From Massospora cicadina (lineage: Eukaryota > Entomophthoromycota > Entomophthoromycetes > Entomophthorales > Entomophthoraceae), in NCBI GenBank assembly GCA_022478985.1, contig JAKSZP010010636.1, forward strand, positions 117,478 to 181,477: 64,000 nucleotides of DNA, written 5' to 3'. How positions within the stretch are numbered: position 1 is the first letter of the stretch; the number at the start of each line of letters is the position of its first letter. The notes under the pieces are model-generated. The model had not been told where the DNA came from. It did no database searches and saw only the letters and a list, made by a program, of their open reading frames with translations. Below, piece after piece: positions 1 through 11,600 of the stretch. The translations under genes were made by a program, and so were the position numbers.

Positions 1-479
1 GGGTATTTGAAGTGAAGATAGCTGGGGTTTTTGTTTAGGTTAAACTAGGGTTTTCTCAATTTTTTAAAAATTTAGGCAGCTAAGCCCTGACTTTTCTAGT
101 GGAGCTGACTTTACTTTGTTGTGGTGATTGTTTAATATAAATTTTTAAGGAAATTTAGGTTCCTATTGCCTTGAATAGAAGTTATCACGTCAATTTCGAC
201 TAAGGCAGCTAATATAAATCAGCCAGAATGGCTAGGTATGGGGCTAATCGGATGAGGCATTCAGGGTTCATCAACAGAGGGAGCCTCTTTACTTAAGCTG
301 ACTGATATTTTTCAGCCTTGTTCTGAGGGCAATGATAGCAGCGGTTGATGGTATGGTTGGAAACATCTGCAATAAATTCAGAATTTCCTGGGATAATTGC
401 ATCAGAAGGAATTACTTCTAGGACTGGGCATCAAACTTTAAGGGTAGGTTGGGTAGAATCAGAGGTCTTAAGGAGATTA

Positions 480-870
480 GGAAGAACCTCCATAGAGCTT
501 CTTTAAGGTTAATAACGAGAGTATTTAATAACTAACTGTCTAAAAGATATTTCTGAATATTTGCTTAGCCTTAAACGCTGATAAAGCAGCTGTAATGGCA
601 TATTCCAATTTGAGCTAATTCTCCTTGACTAAAGTTTGGGCCTTAAGATAAAACTGTTGGGCAAACTCATTAATATATTCTCCTTGTTTTAGATGATCCC
701 ATAACATCTTGTTTTTAGTTGACAAGAGCTAGCTCACTCCTGAAATACTAGAGTAGAGCAGTTTTTGCTTCATTACAAGTGCAGCAGGTCATTAAATAAG
801 GCTTCATCATCTCACGCCACTCAGATGAAGCAACTGCTAAGTGCATGAGATGGTAATAGTATGTAACCCC
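480..870 (-). pseudogene. gypsy gag capsid remnant (element H)
   Basis: Reading the minus strand from about 780 down to 530 gives a broken retrotransposon Gag capsid: QYFRSELALVN in one frame, then after a frameshift EYINEFAQQFYLKAQTLV and LEYAITAALSAFKAKQIF, with an in-frame stop between the last two blocks. The pattern of a basic helix, a KQGE-YINEFA-type helix and a hydrophobic LEYAI helix is typical of the Retrotrans_gag domain of Ty3/gypsy elements; Gag forms the particle in which reverse transcription takes place. The rest of the element would lie to the left of position 1. No LTR was found for it. The family call rests on pattern recognition by eye, and the copy is certainly non-functional. 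Confidence 0.6.
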
Positions 871-2309
871 AATGGTACTCTCCTGGCAGTACATAAAGGC
901 GAAAAATCTTCCCTCCCCCAGGAATTCCTGTTCTTGAAGGAGGTCTTAAACAAGCTTACCTGGTTTAGGTTAATGATCTTACGAAATGAATAGACACCAA
1001 GGATGCCCCTTAGTTCTAGGAGAATTGGTATTAGTAAAGGTGTTTGTGTGATGAAATGGAATTTAGTTGTTGATGCATTACGTTTAAATAGCCACTAACA
1101 CAGTCAACAAGCTCATGGGCAGCACGTAATGACATTTTAGCGGCATAAAACAAAGTCTCTTGCCTAATTTTGCTCTGTATAATAGAAGTTATCCCTTGTA
1201 TTTCAAGTTTGTTGCTGATCAATGGCATAGCTTTGATGTTCCATCCTTGCTTGGAGCTTTCTATGTTAACAAACCATGTGAAGTAAACCTACATGATTGT
1301 CAAGATCTTATGGAGACTCATAAAATACCTGGCAGGGGGCAGAAAACTTTTGGTGATGAAGGATTAATCCAACTGTCCTTGAATTAGTGTTGATCTTCCA
1401 AAAGCCCAGAAGTAAGGTCTTAATTTACTTAAAACTTAAATATGCAATTAAGGAAAAACTACTTAATTAATGAATATACTTATATTGCGCTATATTACAG
1501 TGATAAAAGAATAAATTTTAGCAAATAGCAAGTACACCTTGTTTATTTGGCCGTTCAATATTCTAGATGAAGAAGGATTCAAGCTATAGGGATAATTGTG
1601 AAGGCCTCTGAGCCAAGACATATACTGATTTGCTCTTTGAAGGGTTCTGTGACATAGTTTTCTACTTAGAAATTGTAGTATTAGATCGCCTAAATTGGGC
1701 TTGGTCTCCAACACTGAAAGGATTTGACTCTGTGGTTCAGGACTGATCCCTGACAGCATTATTGGCCAAAACATAAAAACTGGTTTAAACTCACTATCAG
1801 AGATAATTAAACTTTTAGTTTGGGTTAAAACCTTGAAAACAATATTAGTCCTATTTTTGGATTATACTGGAATTACAACAACTGTAATGTTAATTTTATC
1901 TAACTAATGCAAGTTTTTCAAGTATATAATAATATTGAAAATCAACTTGTGAACTAAAACAAGTCATACTACAAGAAGCTTAAACACTTGAACGGTACCA
2001 ATATAAGATAGAAAGGTCAGCACAAAGAGATAATTGCACATTGCAAAATAATAGAAATAGTTTGATAATGCACAATTACCTATAGAACTATAGCATGACT
2101 TTGTAAAGATATAAATATGGCGCAATGATATATGTGATTATGAGGCATTCTATAGAAATCATATTACCTTAATTTCTGATAAAGAAAATAATATTGATAT
2201 CATCAAGGATGCAGAGGAGGGGCGTCATATTAGTTGCACAACAGATTCCAGATGGCTTAGGTCAAGGGTTGATGTCCCAGAGGTCAAAAACAATTTAAAA
2301 TAAGTAATA
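871..2309. other. unassigned AT-rich stretch
   Basis: About 1.4 kb without a gene I can recognise. Short open frames exist (1160-1387 plus and 1490-1774 minus), but neither shows a known motif, and their base composition is that of the surrounding decayed DNA. The segment may be the N-terminal gag and leader of element H on the minus strand; that is inference only. Confidence 0.4.
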
Positions 2310-2814
2310 TGTTGGAGTGGTGGTTGAAAAATGAACTTTCTATATTTTGGGTCTACAAACAGACACTAAAAAATAGATTTATATTTGCAAAAAATGGCAC
2401 AAACTTCACTATCCTAGAGCTTGTGGTGACTTATTGTATACACAGATATTGAATGCCATGAATAATGAATGAATAATTCTCTATGAGAATAATATATCCA
2501 AGCTTTATTATAGTGTTGTCCTACCTAAAAATCTTTAAATCCACCTTTTACAGGTAGCTGAGTTGACACCAATTTAGTATATGGAATTGAAAAAAGGTAC
2601 TAAATTGTCAATGTTAATGTGTACAAGCTATTTGATGCACATTTGCAATTTTGAGTTGAAAGCTTGTAGTTTATTTATTAAATCCAATTAAAAATAGAGG
2701 AATTTGGTAATAAAAGCCCATTATAACCTAAATAAAGTTTATAGTTTGCCATTAAGTTTATTATTAGTTTTATTCATTTATTAAGAATATTGATGAAACA
2801 TAGAAAATTTATTT
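2310..2814 (+). repeat. G 5' LTR, left part
   Basis: This aligns by eye with 20643 to about 21150. Shared blocks include GGTGACTTATT (2432 region against 20743 region), AAATTGTCAATG followed by AATG, and CCAATTAAAAA. It starts TGTTGG at 2310. The alignment breaks near 2814, where L copy 1 begins, and resumes at about 18009. The two LTRs differ at many positions, so the insertion is old. Confidence 0.65.
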
Positions 2815-3032
2815 GAGGTATGCCAACTAGGATGGATATTACCAAGATAGAAAACTTCAATGAAACAAACCAAAATATGAATCAACTGCCTAAAATGAGC
2901 AGCGAGACAAAAAAAGGAAAAATGATAAAAATAACTGACTAGGTGGCACAGAAGCGAGCCACTTATTCCATCATGGTGGAGGGGGAGGGGGATCAGGTGG
3001 ATCATCATCTGTCTCAGCATTAAAAAATGGAT

Positions 3033-3879
3033 TATAAGGAGAGTGTCTATAACTCTCCTGTTCTCAGCGTGGTAGTTCTTGGTGCACAGGGCCAACGCAA
3101 GGGAACTAGCCGTTAGTATAAAAGTACCAAAGTCCAGCATAGGGTGCTGGAGCAATAATACCTTAAGTAGAAAAGCGTTATTATAGTATAAAATAACCAA
3201 CTAAAAGTGATGCGGTGCATAAGGGAAGAAGAAATAAGCGTCCCAGGTTGGAGGGAACCTGTGTGATCCAACGGTGCACAAGGGGATAAACTAATAATAT
3301 TTATAATGGAATGGTTGACATAGCGTGAGATCACCTTGAAGGGGTCCACACAGGATCATCCAAAATAACATAATAGAAAACAGGAAAATGGGGATAGTTT
3401 ATTTGAAAAGTTGACCAACAAAAAATGATGGTCAAGGAAATCAAATTTAAACTTCGTCAGGGTAATTTGGGGTCTGCCAAAGTGGTCCCAAGCACCAATT
3501 CACCAATAGGCAAACACTCTCATCCATATTAGTAGAATACACCAAAACAGACTTCACTTGAGTAACCTATTGAAGTTGTGTCCAACCTGAATGAGTAGTT
3601 TAGTAAATGGAACAGGTTATAAAACCCTGTTCCTCAATAAACCGAATTGAACTGTCATTGTTAATATGATAAATTGTCCCTTTTACCGCCTGTGATGATG
3701 AAAGGGGCTACGCGTTATGCACCACACTAGTACCAACCTGGAAATATTTGGCTTGTACCCAGCGTTGGTATAATGTGTGCTTGAGGTCAGGGAGGGCCTG
3801 AAGTTTCACCTCTGGGCCTCCTGGCGCCCAGCCTTATCCTTGGGGTTGATGCCTAATATCATGTTAATTAACCATGACA
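3033..3879 (-). repeat. A 3' LTR
   Basis: An 847-bp terminal repeat. On the minus strand it begins TGTCATGGTTAA and ends CTCTCCTTATA, where the terminal CA has mutated to TA in this copy. It matches the split right LTR and the solo LTR at 23982-24829 almost end to end. Immediately inside it (3880-3901) the minus strand reads as a purine-rich tract (AGGAGGATAGGG), a candidate polypurine tract for plus-strand priming. Confidence 0.9.
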
Positions 3880-5357
3880 TTACCCTATCCTCCTGACAGG
3901 GACCAACACCCCTCCAGGGGCTTGCACAAGGGAAAAGTTTTTGTGGGCTGGGGCCAACTTTATAGCGGCAACAGTCAATTTGGGTTGAGATCCAGCGGCC
4001 TGGGGGAAACGCTTATGGAAGGCTTCAATCAGATCTTGGGCATTCACGCAGTCACACTCTGAGACCCAAATTTTCTCTATAGCGTCAAAAACCTTCCAAG
4101 ATACCAACTACTCAAGTCTTTTTTTAACATGGCGGGAGGCTACTATTTCATCCACTTCCCATTCTGGCGCCCCATCCACGAGATAGGTCTCAGGAGTCTC
4201 TGGTGGGGGGCCCTCAAACAACGTCAATTTGCTCTCATTAAAGACAGAGAAGATCCAAAACAAAGAGTGAAGATCCAACTGGTATGAGGCATGGCCCAAC
4301 TTTCTAACAACGCGGTAAGGGACAATTTCTTTGGTCCCAGATTTTTGCTTAGCTGCTTGTAGGGATGTTATGAGCATCAAGCATCACAATATCCCCTTCT
4401 TTGTACGCTGGACCCACTTGTCGCTTACCATCAGCGTTCTCCTTATATATTTGCATTGTCGCCTCCAAACTTGTGTAAACTCCCTGGTGTACTTTCTTGA
4501 TAGTATTGTCAAATTCCACCACAGCTTCAACCTTAGACCCACAGCAGGGCTCTATGTTAAAGGCGTGGTTAAAGACATGGTTAGCGAAAAAAGGGGGACA
4601 ACTGATCGAAGAATGCAAAATGTTGTTGTAGCTAAACTGGGCCATAGGAAGGTGAGGAACCCAATCTTAATGATCTGCGGCGGTGTAGCACTGCAGGAAC
4701 TGTTCCAAGCATTGGTTCACACGTTCAGTCTGCCCATCTGATTGAGGATAGTAGGAAGTTGAACGGCAGGGGCAAATCTGAAGAGTCTAACAACTCTTCC
4801 AAAAAGACAGAAGTAAACCGGGGTCCCTGATCACTAATAATTTCTTGGGAACCCTCATGAAGCGCAAACACATGAGTGACGAAAAGTCTAGCCATATCAG
4901 CCACGGTTATAGTAGTCTGTATGGAATAAAGTGGGAAAACTTTGTTAAACGGTCCACCACCACCATGATGGCATCATAACCATCAGAAACAGGTAATTCC
5001 ACCATGAAATCCATTGATGGGAAAGTTTAGAGCCCTTCAACCTTTTGGACTGGTACCAACAACCCCGCTAAAGGTTGACAATTTGATTTTCATTTGATTG
5101 CAAGTCAGGCACACTTTACAATACCGTCCCACCTGAGCAGGCAAGCCCTTGCAATTGTAGATGCGTCATATTAACTCCAAAGTCTTTTCTTTCCAAGGAT
5201 GACCAATGGTGAGTCCATCTTGATGGTCCCAAATGATTTTCAGGCGAAGTGGTCCAGCAGGAACCCATAGGCACCCCTGAAACCACACTATCTCATCCTT
5301 CACATGATAATCCCTGGATAGATCCTCTTGATTCAAAAAGCTCTTAGCAAGTACCAT
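3880..5357 (-). pseudogene. A integrase with C-terminal chromodomain
   Basis: Integrase joins the cDNA ends to host DNA. From the N-terminus the minus strand shows a zinc-binding region (HQDGLTIGHPWKEKTLELI, then CLTCNQ), the catalytic core ([20 protein letters not shown] and SDQGPRFTSVF, carrying the first two acidic residues of the DDE triad in different frames), and the GPY-like region YRVVRKLGHASYQLDLHS. It ends in a chromodomain: EWEVDEIVASRHVKKRLE, YLVSWK, then DLIEAFHKRFP (about 3900-4180). Chromodomains direct chromovirus integration to marked heterochromatin. Several frameshifts separate these blocks, so no active enzyme is made. The last integrase residues lie next to the LTR, the usual position. 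Confidence 0.85.
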
Positions 5358-6800
5358 AGCACTTTGTCTGATAGCGGCTGAGAAATGACTACCTTTCTGA
5401 ACATACTGTTTTCCTCCTCAATTCCAGAGGTGTAAGCGCTGGCCTGTTGGCCGGGGAGAGGGAAGTTGGGACACAATTTTTTTAGTGGAATCATCAAATG
5501 TGTGTTATGAACTTCTACCTCCTTGGAATCTGGAGCTAAAGTAGTATTGCGGCTCAAAGCATCCGCCAAACCATTATCCTTGCCCTTGGTGAACTCATAA
5601 GAGAATGAAAATTGGGCAAGGTCTCATGCCAACGGATCTGCCATGGGGTCAAGGCATGAGGTGCGCAGTAGTACAGCAAGGCACGGTGATCTGGATGTAC
5701 CCAGAAAGGTTGAAGGAGCCATGCAAGTGGTGAGGCCAATAAGTCAGAGCCTCCACCACTGCTAGTAACTCCTTGTCATAAACGACGTAATTCAACGCAG
5801 GCAAAAACATTTTCCTATAAAAATATCCCACCGGATGCTCTATTCCAACTTCGCCTACTTGTAACAAGGCAGCTGCTATGGCGAAGTTGGAGGCATCAGT
5901 GAACAAAATGAACTCTATTGAAGGGTCAACATGGCGAAGGATAGACGTAGATAACAGGGTGCACTTCACTGTTTGGAAAGCATCCTCCAAAATGGGGGAC
6001 CATTGAAGCACTTTTGCACCTTTAGCACTGTATAAGGGTGCTGCCACCTCAGAAAGATTGGGCTTGAACTTCTTGAGAAACGTACACGTCACCTAAAACT
6101 CCTCAATTTCTTGACTAAAGTGGGGGTGAGCCGCTTATGAATTGCCTTCTCCTTGTCTGGAGTTATCATATGTCCATGGTCAAACATGACGTTGCCCAGT
6201 AAAGTGACCTGGGACTTGAAAAATTCACACTTGCTAATCTTCAGCATAAGGCTGGCTGCCTTTAACCTCTCCACCACTTGCTGAAGGTGTACTACATGGG
6301 ACTCATGATCCTGGGAAAACACTATTATATCATCCATGTAGGCAACCGCGCATACCCCTACAAGTCCCCAAAGCTGCATCAATGCGGCTTTGAAAGATAG
6401 CAGGGGCATTCTTAAGCCCAAAGGGCATGACCCAAAGCTTGAAAACCGCTTTTCTGGTATGAAATGCAGTTAACCACTCTTTTCCCTTTTTAATCCAAAT
6501 CTGATTAAACGCGTTGAGGCAATCCAGCTTGGAGAAGACCTTAGCCTTCTCCACATAACGCGCAAACTGAGAATCTAGAGGGATGAGATGCAGATCTGAT
6601 ACAGTGACATTATTGAAGTTCCCATAGTCTATGCACGGGCGTAGAGTACCATCAGCCTTCTCAATAAAGAGAAGTGGGGAGCATAAAGGGGAGGTACGCT
6701 GAAAAATAGCGCCTTTGGATAACTGCTCCTAAACCACACATCTTAAGCCTCTTCCTCTTGAGCAATCAATGGGTAAATGGGAGAAGAAATATGCACCAAA
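5333..6800 (-). pseudogene. A reverse transcriptase and RNase H
   Basis: This part of Pol copies element RNA into cDNA and removes the RNA. On the minus strand the RT shows FSKLDCLNAFNQI (motif A region, about 6540), FGLKNAPAIFQS (motif B, about 6410) and AYMDDIIVFSQDHE (catalytic YxDD box, about 6320-6345). RNase H follows with FILFTDASNFAIAAALLQ (about 5900) and YDKELLAVVEALTYWPHHL (about 5760). A linker ends in ADALSR (about 5560), the usual gypsy RNase H end. Frames change between blocks (6089/6092, 5649-5739). The catalytic MDD is still present even though the gene as a whole is broken. Confidence 0.87.
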
Positions 6801-6829
6801 TCCACAGTGAGCTTGAACTCACAATCGAA

Positions 6830-7519
6830 CTAAGAATGATCAGGTAGTGCATTAGCAGATGCGGCATCAAAAGAAGATTCCAAACCCTCCAAACAAGAAG
6901 GTAGGTGAACTTCCACGGTGGGATTTAGCATAGAAGCAAGATTAAGAGTGTGAAGGTGGGGCCAGTGGGGCAATTCACCCTGGTCATTTGCCTCCAACAA
7001 GGGAATAACTAATATGCGAACATTATTTAATGTTAGGGTTAGGGTATTTTCTTTCAAGTTGCTTATAACGTCAAGCTTCCGCCACCACTCTGCACCCAAG
7101 ATAATAGGGTACAAGAGGTTTTTGATAGCATGGAAGTGATTGGACAAGTGGTACTTGCCGACCTGATAGTCCACAGTACCAATGATCTTCATAGTGGGAA
7201 TACCTTGGGACGCCCCTCCCCTAACTATACCAACTGTCAAGTAACTCAGCCCAAGGTAATCGGCTAGGCTCAGGTCCATATTGTTTTTGGTGGCGCCAGT
7301 ATTTACCAGAATAGTGGTGCTGAGTTTTCTTAAAAGGGAGAAAAGGATAGCAGTCAGTAGAAAAAGCCCAGAATGGTCTTTATTAATAGCAGACAGCGTC
7401 GGAATATTACCAACAAACTTATCCTCTGGCATTAACATGTCACCCTGGTATGATTTAGAATTGAATAATGGAGAGGTATATTTGGCCACTCTTACTACTG
7501 AGGCCACATATCCAACCAT
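6830..7519 (-). pseudogene. A aspartic protease
   Basis: An open frame of 229 codons on the minus strand contains a retropepsin-like region: ILVNTGATKNNMDLSLADYL (about 7250-7310) followed by YPIILGAEWWRKLDVISN about 110 residues later. These match the active-site loop (normally D-T/S-G-A) and the ILG flap-end motif of gypsy proteases, which cut Gag and Pol into mature proteins. Here the catalytic aspartate reads N, a G-to-A type change, so the enzyme would be dead even if translated. It lies directly upstream of RT in the sense direction, as in other gypsy elements. Confidence 0.8.
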
Positions 7520-8127
7520 ATCTTAAGCAGGGACATAAACAGTGTTGTATTGTAAGTGCAGCTCCTTTTCAACTTCCTGAGTGATGCTAATCATGGAAGA
7601 GGTCAAACGGGGATTATCTGGGGTGATTTGATACACAGGAATATGATCCATTTATGTGCCAAGAGAGAAAAATATGGTTCAGAGGTATACATAGTGTTTT
7701 CATTATAAAACGCGTTTTTAGATGTGAATGACCCTATTCTCATAACAGCAATGAAATGCCCAACGTTATCCAAGGCCAACGCCCCCAGGGCCATCTTCGC
7801 CAATTCTTCCAGTATCATCTAAATGTGCTGTTAAAGTAAAGCCTATTTATTTAAATTTAATTTGGTAATTTTGGCGGAAACTTGGGGAATCATGACTTTT
7901 GGACCTCAAAGAGTCCGTATCCACCAGATATGAGCATGAAGGGTGGGTACTTTCCAGTTGGAGGCAACCATGATAATGATGAGATGCTCCAACCTTCGGG
8001 GAAAAGAGGCAACAGCGGTGTGGCTGACCACAGCCAAAGCTCACAGCCAGCGCCCACCATTTACACTTTGGAAATGTTACATATGGAAAAAGCTTGTGCA
8101 ACTAAAATTAAGTGATTGGTTGACTAA
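7520..8127 (-). pseudogene. A gag remnant, mostly missing
   Basis: Only about 600 bp separate the protease frame from the 5' LTR, too little for a full gypsy gag. Two short minus-strand frames (7603-7818 and 7847-8101) show no capsid helix pattern and no CCHC knuckle that I can support. I also see no clear TGG primer-binding site beside the LTR edge at 8127. The simplest reading is an internal deletion that removed most of gag and the leader. The alternative, that this A copy descends from a gag-less subfamily, cannot be excluded from one copy. Confidence 0.5.
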
Positions 8128-8650
8128 TGTAAGGAGAGTGTCTATAACTCTCCTGTTCCCAGCGTGGTAGTGCTTGGTGCACAGGGCCAACACCAGGGAA
8201 CTAGCCGTTAGTACAAAAAGTACTAAAGCCCATCATAGGGTGCTGGAACAATAATACATTAAGTAGAAAAGCGTTATTTTAACATAAAATAACCAACTAA
8301 AAGTGATGTGGTGGACAAGGGAAGAAGGGGTAAGCATCCCAGGTTGGAGGGAACCTGGACGACCCAACGGTGCACAAGGGGATGAACTAATCATAATTAA
8401 AATGGAATGGTTAACAAAGCGCAAGCCCTCCTTGAAGGGGTCCACTCACAGGATTGTCCAAAATAACATATTAGAAAATGGGAAAATGGGGAAAGTTTAT
8501 TTGGAAATTTGGCCAACAAAGAATGTTAATCAAGGAAATCAAATTTAAACTTTGTTGGGGTAATTCAGGGCCTGCTGAAGCGGTCCCAAGCTCCTGATCA
8601 CCAATAGGCAACCAATCCCATCTATATGGGTAGAATACACCAAAACGGAC
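8128..8650 (-). repeat. A 5' LTR, first part (interrupted by B)
   Basis: This matches 3033 to about 3553 of the left LTR and starts TGTAAGGAGAGTGTC on the plus strand. It stops at CCAAAACGGAC (8650), where element B begins. The remaining part of this LTR resumes at 15989 with CAGACTTCACTC, exactly where the left LTR would continue. CGGAC (8646-8650) and CAGAC (15989-15993) are B's 5-bp target duplication with one transition between them. Confidence 0.93.
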
Positions 8651-9127
8651 TGTTTTTTAGCATAGAATCTTGATTCTGCCGAGTCAGTTTGCACAGGGTA
8701 TTAGCCACTGGGCAACCAAATCAGATAATATGAAGATCGCCGATCTTTTAATAAAACAAATAAACTTTTCACATGGAGCTATCACCCCTTATTTTGATCT
8801 TTATTACTTTACTAACATGCAGACCTCTCTGCAAAAACCTAACTTCCAAAAGAAGTCCTTCTCTCAATCATCCATGTGACTCTTTTTATCTTGATTCCCC
8901 AATCTGGATGCATCCTCAGCTTGATAGTCTTCTATTCATTTTACCTTTTATTAAAACTCTCATTTATATTGAATCTCAGCATAATTCCCCCGTTCTCGCT
9001 TATTGGTTGACGTTTCAATTGACTAATATTTGCATACCTCTTTTTGTTAATCTCAAAACTTGTCTCAATTCCCCCTCCAATATGCCAGTATGGTAGCATA
9101 TCATCCAGTCATATCAATTTCCCAACA
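8651..9127 (-). repeat. B 3' LTR
   Basis: This starts TGTTTTTTAGC and ends TTTCCCAACA. It shares long blocks with 15515-15988, for example TTTGCACAGGGTATTAGCC and CTTTTCACATGGAGCTATCA. The two copies differ at roughly one base in eight by eye, mostly transitions. Confidence 0.92.
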
Positions 9128-9143
9128 TTACCCCCCCCCCTTT
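9128..9143 (-). promoter_or_regulatory. B polypurine tract
   Basis: On the minus strand this reads AAA, ten G, TAA, directly next to the 3' LTR edge. A purine run here is the expected plus-strand primer left by RNase H during reverse transcription. Confidence 0.8.
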
Positions 9144-9160
9144 GACTGGACAATATGCTC

Positions 9161-10080
9161 TTACTGTTTGTATGTTTGAAGGAACTTTGCGTGAACTTGG
9201 TTGATTTTCTGACCCCCCATGGGTTCCTTGATGGTGTAGACATCTGTGCTTATCTTCTCAATTATCTCAAATGGACCAACCCATATACTAAAAAGCTTTT
9301 TTTCCTCCCAAAACTGTGCTGATTGTGGAATAAAACATGGTCCCCTATAGTGTACAGCGGAAGTCTGCTTCATCTCTTCTGATCAGCTGCCTGATTGTGA
9401 ATCTTCTTAGCCAAACTGGTAGAGTAGGCTTCTAATTGCAGCTTGATCAACATATCTGTACAAGTCTTCAAGTAACTCTGGAGGTCCACTCCACCAGTAT
9501 CCTCTACACACGAATAAAGAAAAGCAGGCAAAGCTGGATGTCAACCATACAACAGTTGGAACGGTCTCTTAACAGTGGATGAATGATAGCTGATAATATA
9601 CGCGAACACATCCATGGATAGAAGGGCGCTCCATTCTGAGGGTCAGTTATTTACCAATTTATGGAGTATGTTCATAAGGGTTCCGTTAACCCACTCTACC
9701 ATTCCATTTGATTCCAGATGATATGGGGTGTTCAAAACCCCATGGATCACCATCAACTCGTTCAACTTTGGCAGAATGTGCAAAGTGAAATTGGTTCCAT
9801 TATTCGTTAAAATGAATTTTGGGAAGCCGTGTTGCTGTACAACATACTCCATCATGAATTTGGCAGTAGTGACCGCGCCCAAACCGTTGATGGCCCTGGC
9901 CTGCGCCCATCGAATCAGATGATCTATGGCAACGATAATATACTTAGATCAATTGGTGCTAGTTGGCAGAGGTCCCACTACATCAATGGAAACGGTGTAC
10001 CAGGCGAACTGGAGCTTAACCAGATGGTAGGTGGTTTTCTTTTTGGAATGGTTTTTACACTTGACACTGATGGCAAAAAC
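9161..10080 (-). pseudogene. B integrase
   Basis: The minus strand shows the core motif LTNNGTNFTLHILPKLNELM (about 9760-9800) and TPYHLESNGMVEWVNGTL (about 9660-9725), equivalent to the second acidic residue and the glutamate of the DDE triad of a gypsy integrase. The aspartate of the usual LTDNGTNF-type motif reads N here. The C-terminal region GPFEIIEKISTDVYTI (about 9230-9280) matches the GPF/Y module and ends with INQVHAKFLQTYKQ and a stop at 9161, with no chromodomain. The first aspartate region lies around 9900-9990 and is interrupted by stops. The enzyme is inactive. Confidence 0.82.
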
Positions 10081-10224
10081 TAACCATTTATAATACGTCA
10101 TAATGCATGTTCTCCCAGTAGTATCAGGGTCACAAAATCTCCAGTGTTTTTCTCAATCCTCCATGACCTACAGACTGATGAGCATCCATAATTATCACAG
10201 TTCTGGCTGAAGGTTTAGGGAAAC

Positions 10225-11600
10225 TCAACATCGTGTTGCCATCAACTTATATAGCTCTCCCCCACATAGGAAAGTATCCAACATAAGTCCATCTAATACC
10301 TTGATCACATTTGGTGGCTCATCATGGTATTTGTTTGCCACCATATTCTCATACATTATGTCAGCTAAATACACTGTGATCATGACTGTTGGAAGCTGAG
10401 AGAGACAATCTGATTTTTGGTGTTTTGCTCCCAGATGGTGTACAATCTCAAAATCATATGCTTGAAGCTTCAGTGCCCAACGTGCGAGTCGCCCTTCCAG
10501 TTCACGCAGATTCTGCAACCAATGCAAGGAAGCATGGTCCATCACTACTTGGAATTGTACCCCATGCAGATATACCTGGAACTGTTTATAAGTATAGATT
10601 ACTGCTAAACATTCTAACTCGATAATTGTGTAATTCCATTTGTGACAGTTCAAGCTTTGACTACAGAAGGCAACATATGCTCTACGCCATAATTGTCTTT
10701 TTGAGATAATACTGCCCATATAGCGGAGATAGAAGCATCTCTTTTCACTATGATCTGTTTGTTAAAGTTGAGATATTGCAATATGGGTGCGCTTGCTAAC
10801 GCAGTGCACAATACATTGAAAGCATTCTGGCATTTTTCCATCCAATTGAAAGATGTTTTTTTCTTAAACAACTCAAAAGTGGGACCCCAATACAACTGAA
10901 ATTGGGAATGAACTGGCGGTAGTACCTGAAAATCCCCAGAAAGACTTGAATGTCCCACTTACTACTTGGGAGGGTCATCTTGCTTATCACTTCCACTTTA
11001 GCTGGCTGCAGTTTAAGCCCATTTAAATCCACGACAAACCTGAGGTATTACAATTGTTCTTTAAAGAAATGGAACTTCTGAGGCTTGATTTTGATATTAG
11101 CAGCAGCAAGGCATCAAAACACTTGTTCCAAATGAGCGAGGTGTTCAGTAAACATCCACAAGAACATGTTGATATTGTCAAGATAAACTAAAACGCAGGA
11201 CAACTTTAATTCACCTAGAATCGTATCCATGGCACGGTGGAACATAGCTGGGGCGTTGCACAACCCTTGTGGCATGCAAGTTGGCTGGAATAATCCTTTC
11301 AAAGTGATAATGTCACATTTTTCCCATTCCGCTGATGGCAATTCGATCTGCCAATACCTCAAGATCATATCCATGGCTGAGAAATAGTATGCTTCTCCCA
11401 ATTAGTCTAATGCATTGTCAATCTGCGTAAGAGGGTAGGAATCCTTCTTTATTACATTATTGAGTTTGCAATAGTCAATAACCACTCAATTTGAGCCATC
11501 TTTTTTCTTCACAATGAGCACTGGTGATGCCCACGGACTATTTGACAGCTCTAGCATCCCCTGCACAATAAGTTTAACCTTGTCAGAAACAACCTCCTCT
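10225..11600 (-). pseudogene. B reverse transcriptase and RNase H
   Basis: RT on the minus strand shows YYFSAMDMILRYWQIELP (motif A, about 11330-11390), CMPQGLCNAPAMFHRAMD (motif B, about 11230-11280) and CVLVYLDNINMF (about 11165-11200). The catalytic YxDD box therefore reads YLDN, with its second aspartate lost. The thumb and connection region at 10796-11032 reads PAKVEVISKM and FLGIFRYYRQFIPNFS. RNase H follows with IELECLAVIYTYKQFQVYLH and VVMDHASLHWLQNLRELEGR (about 10490-10640), then HHLGAKHQKSDCLSQLP. Frames change at about 10720, 10960 and 11050. The closest relative in the window is element C. Confidence 0.87.

Noticed and set aside
2781..3200. Minus-strand open frame of 139 codons
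   Set aside because: It runs across the boundary between the L 3' end and the A LTR, so it is a chance frame spanning an insertion junction.
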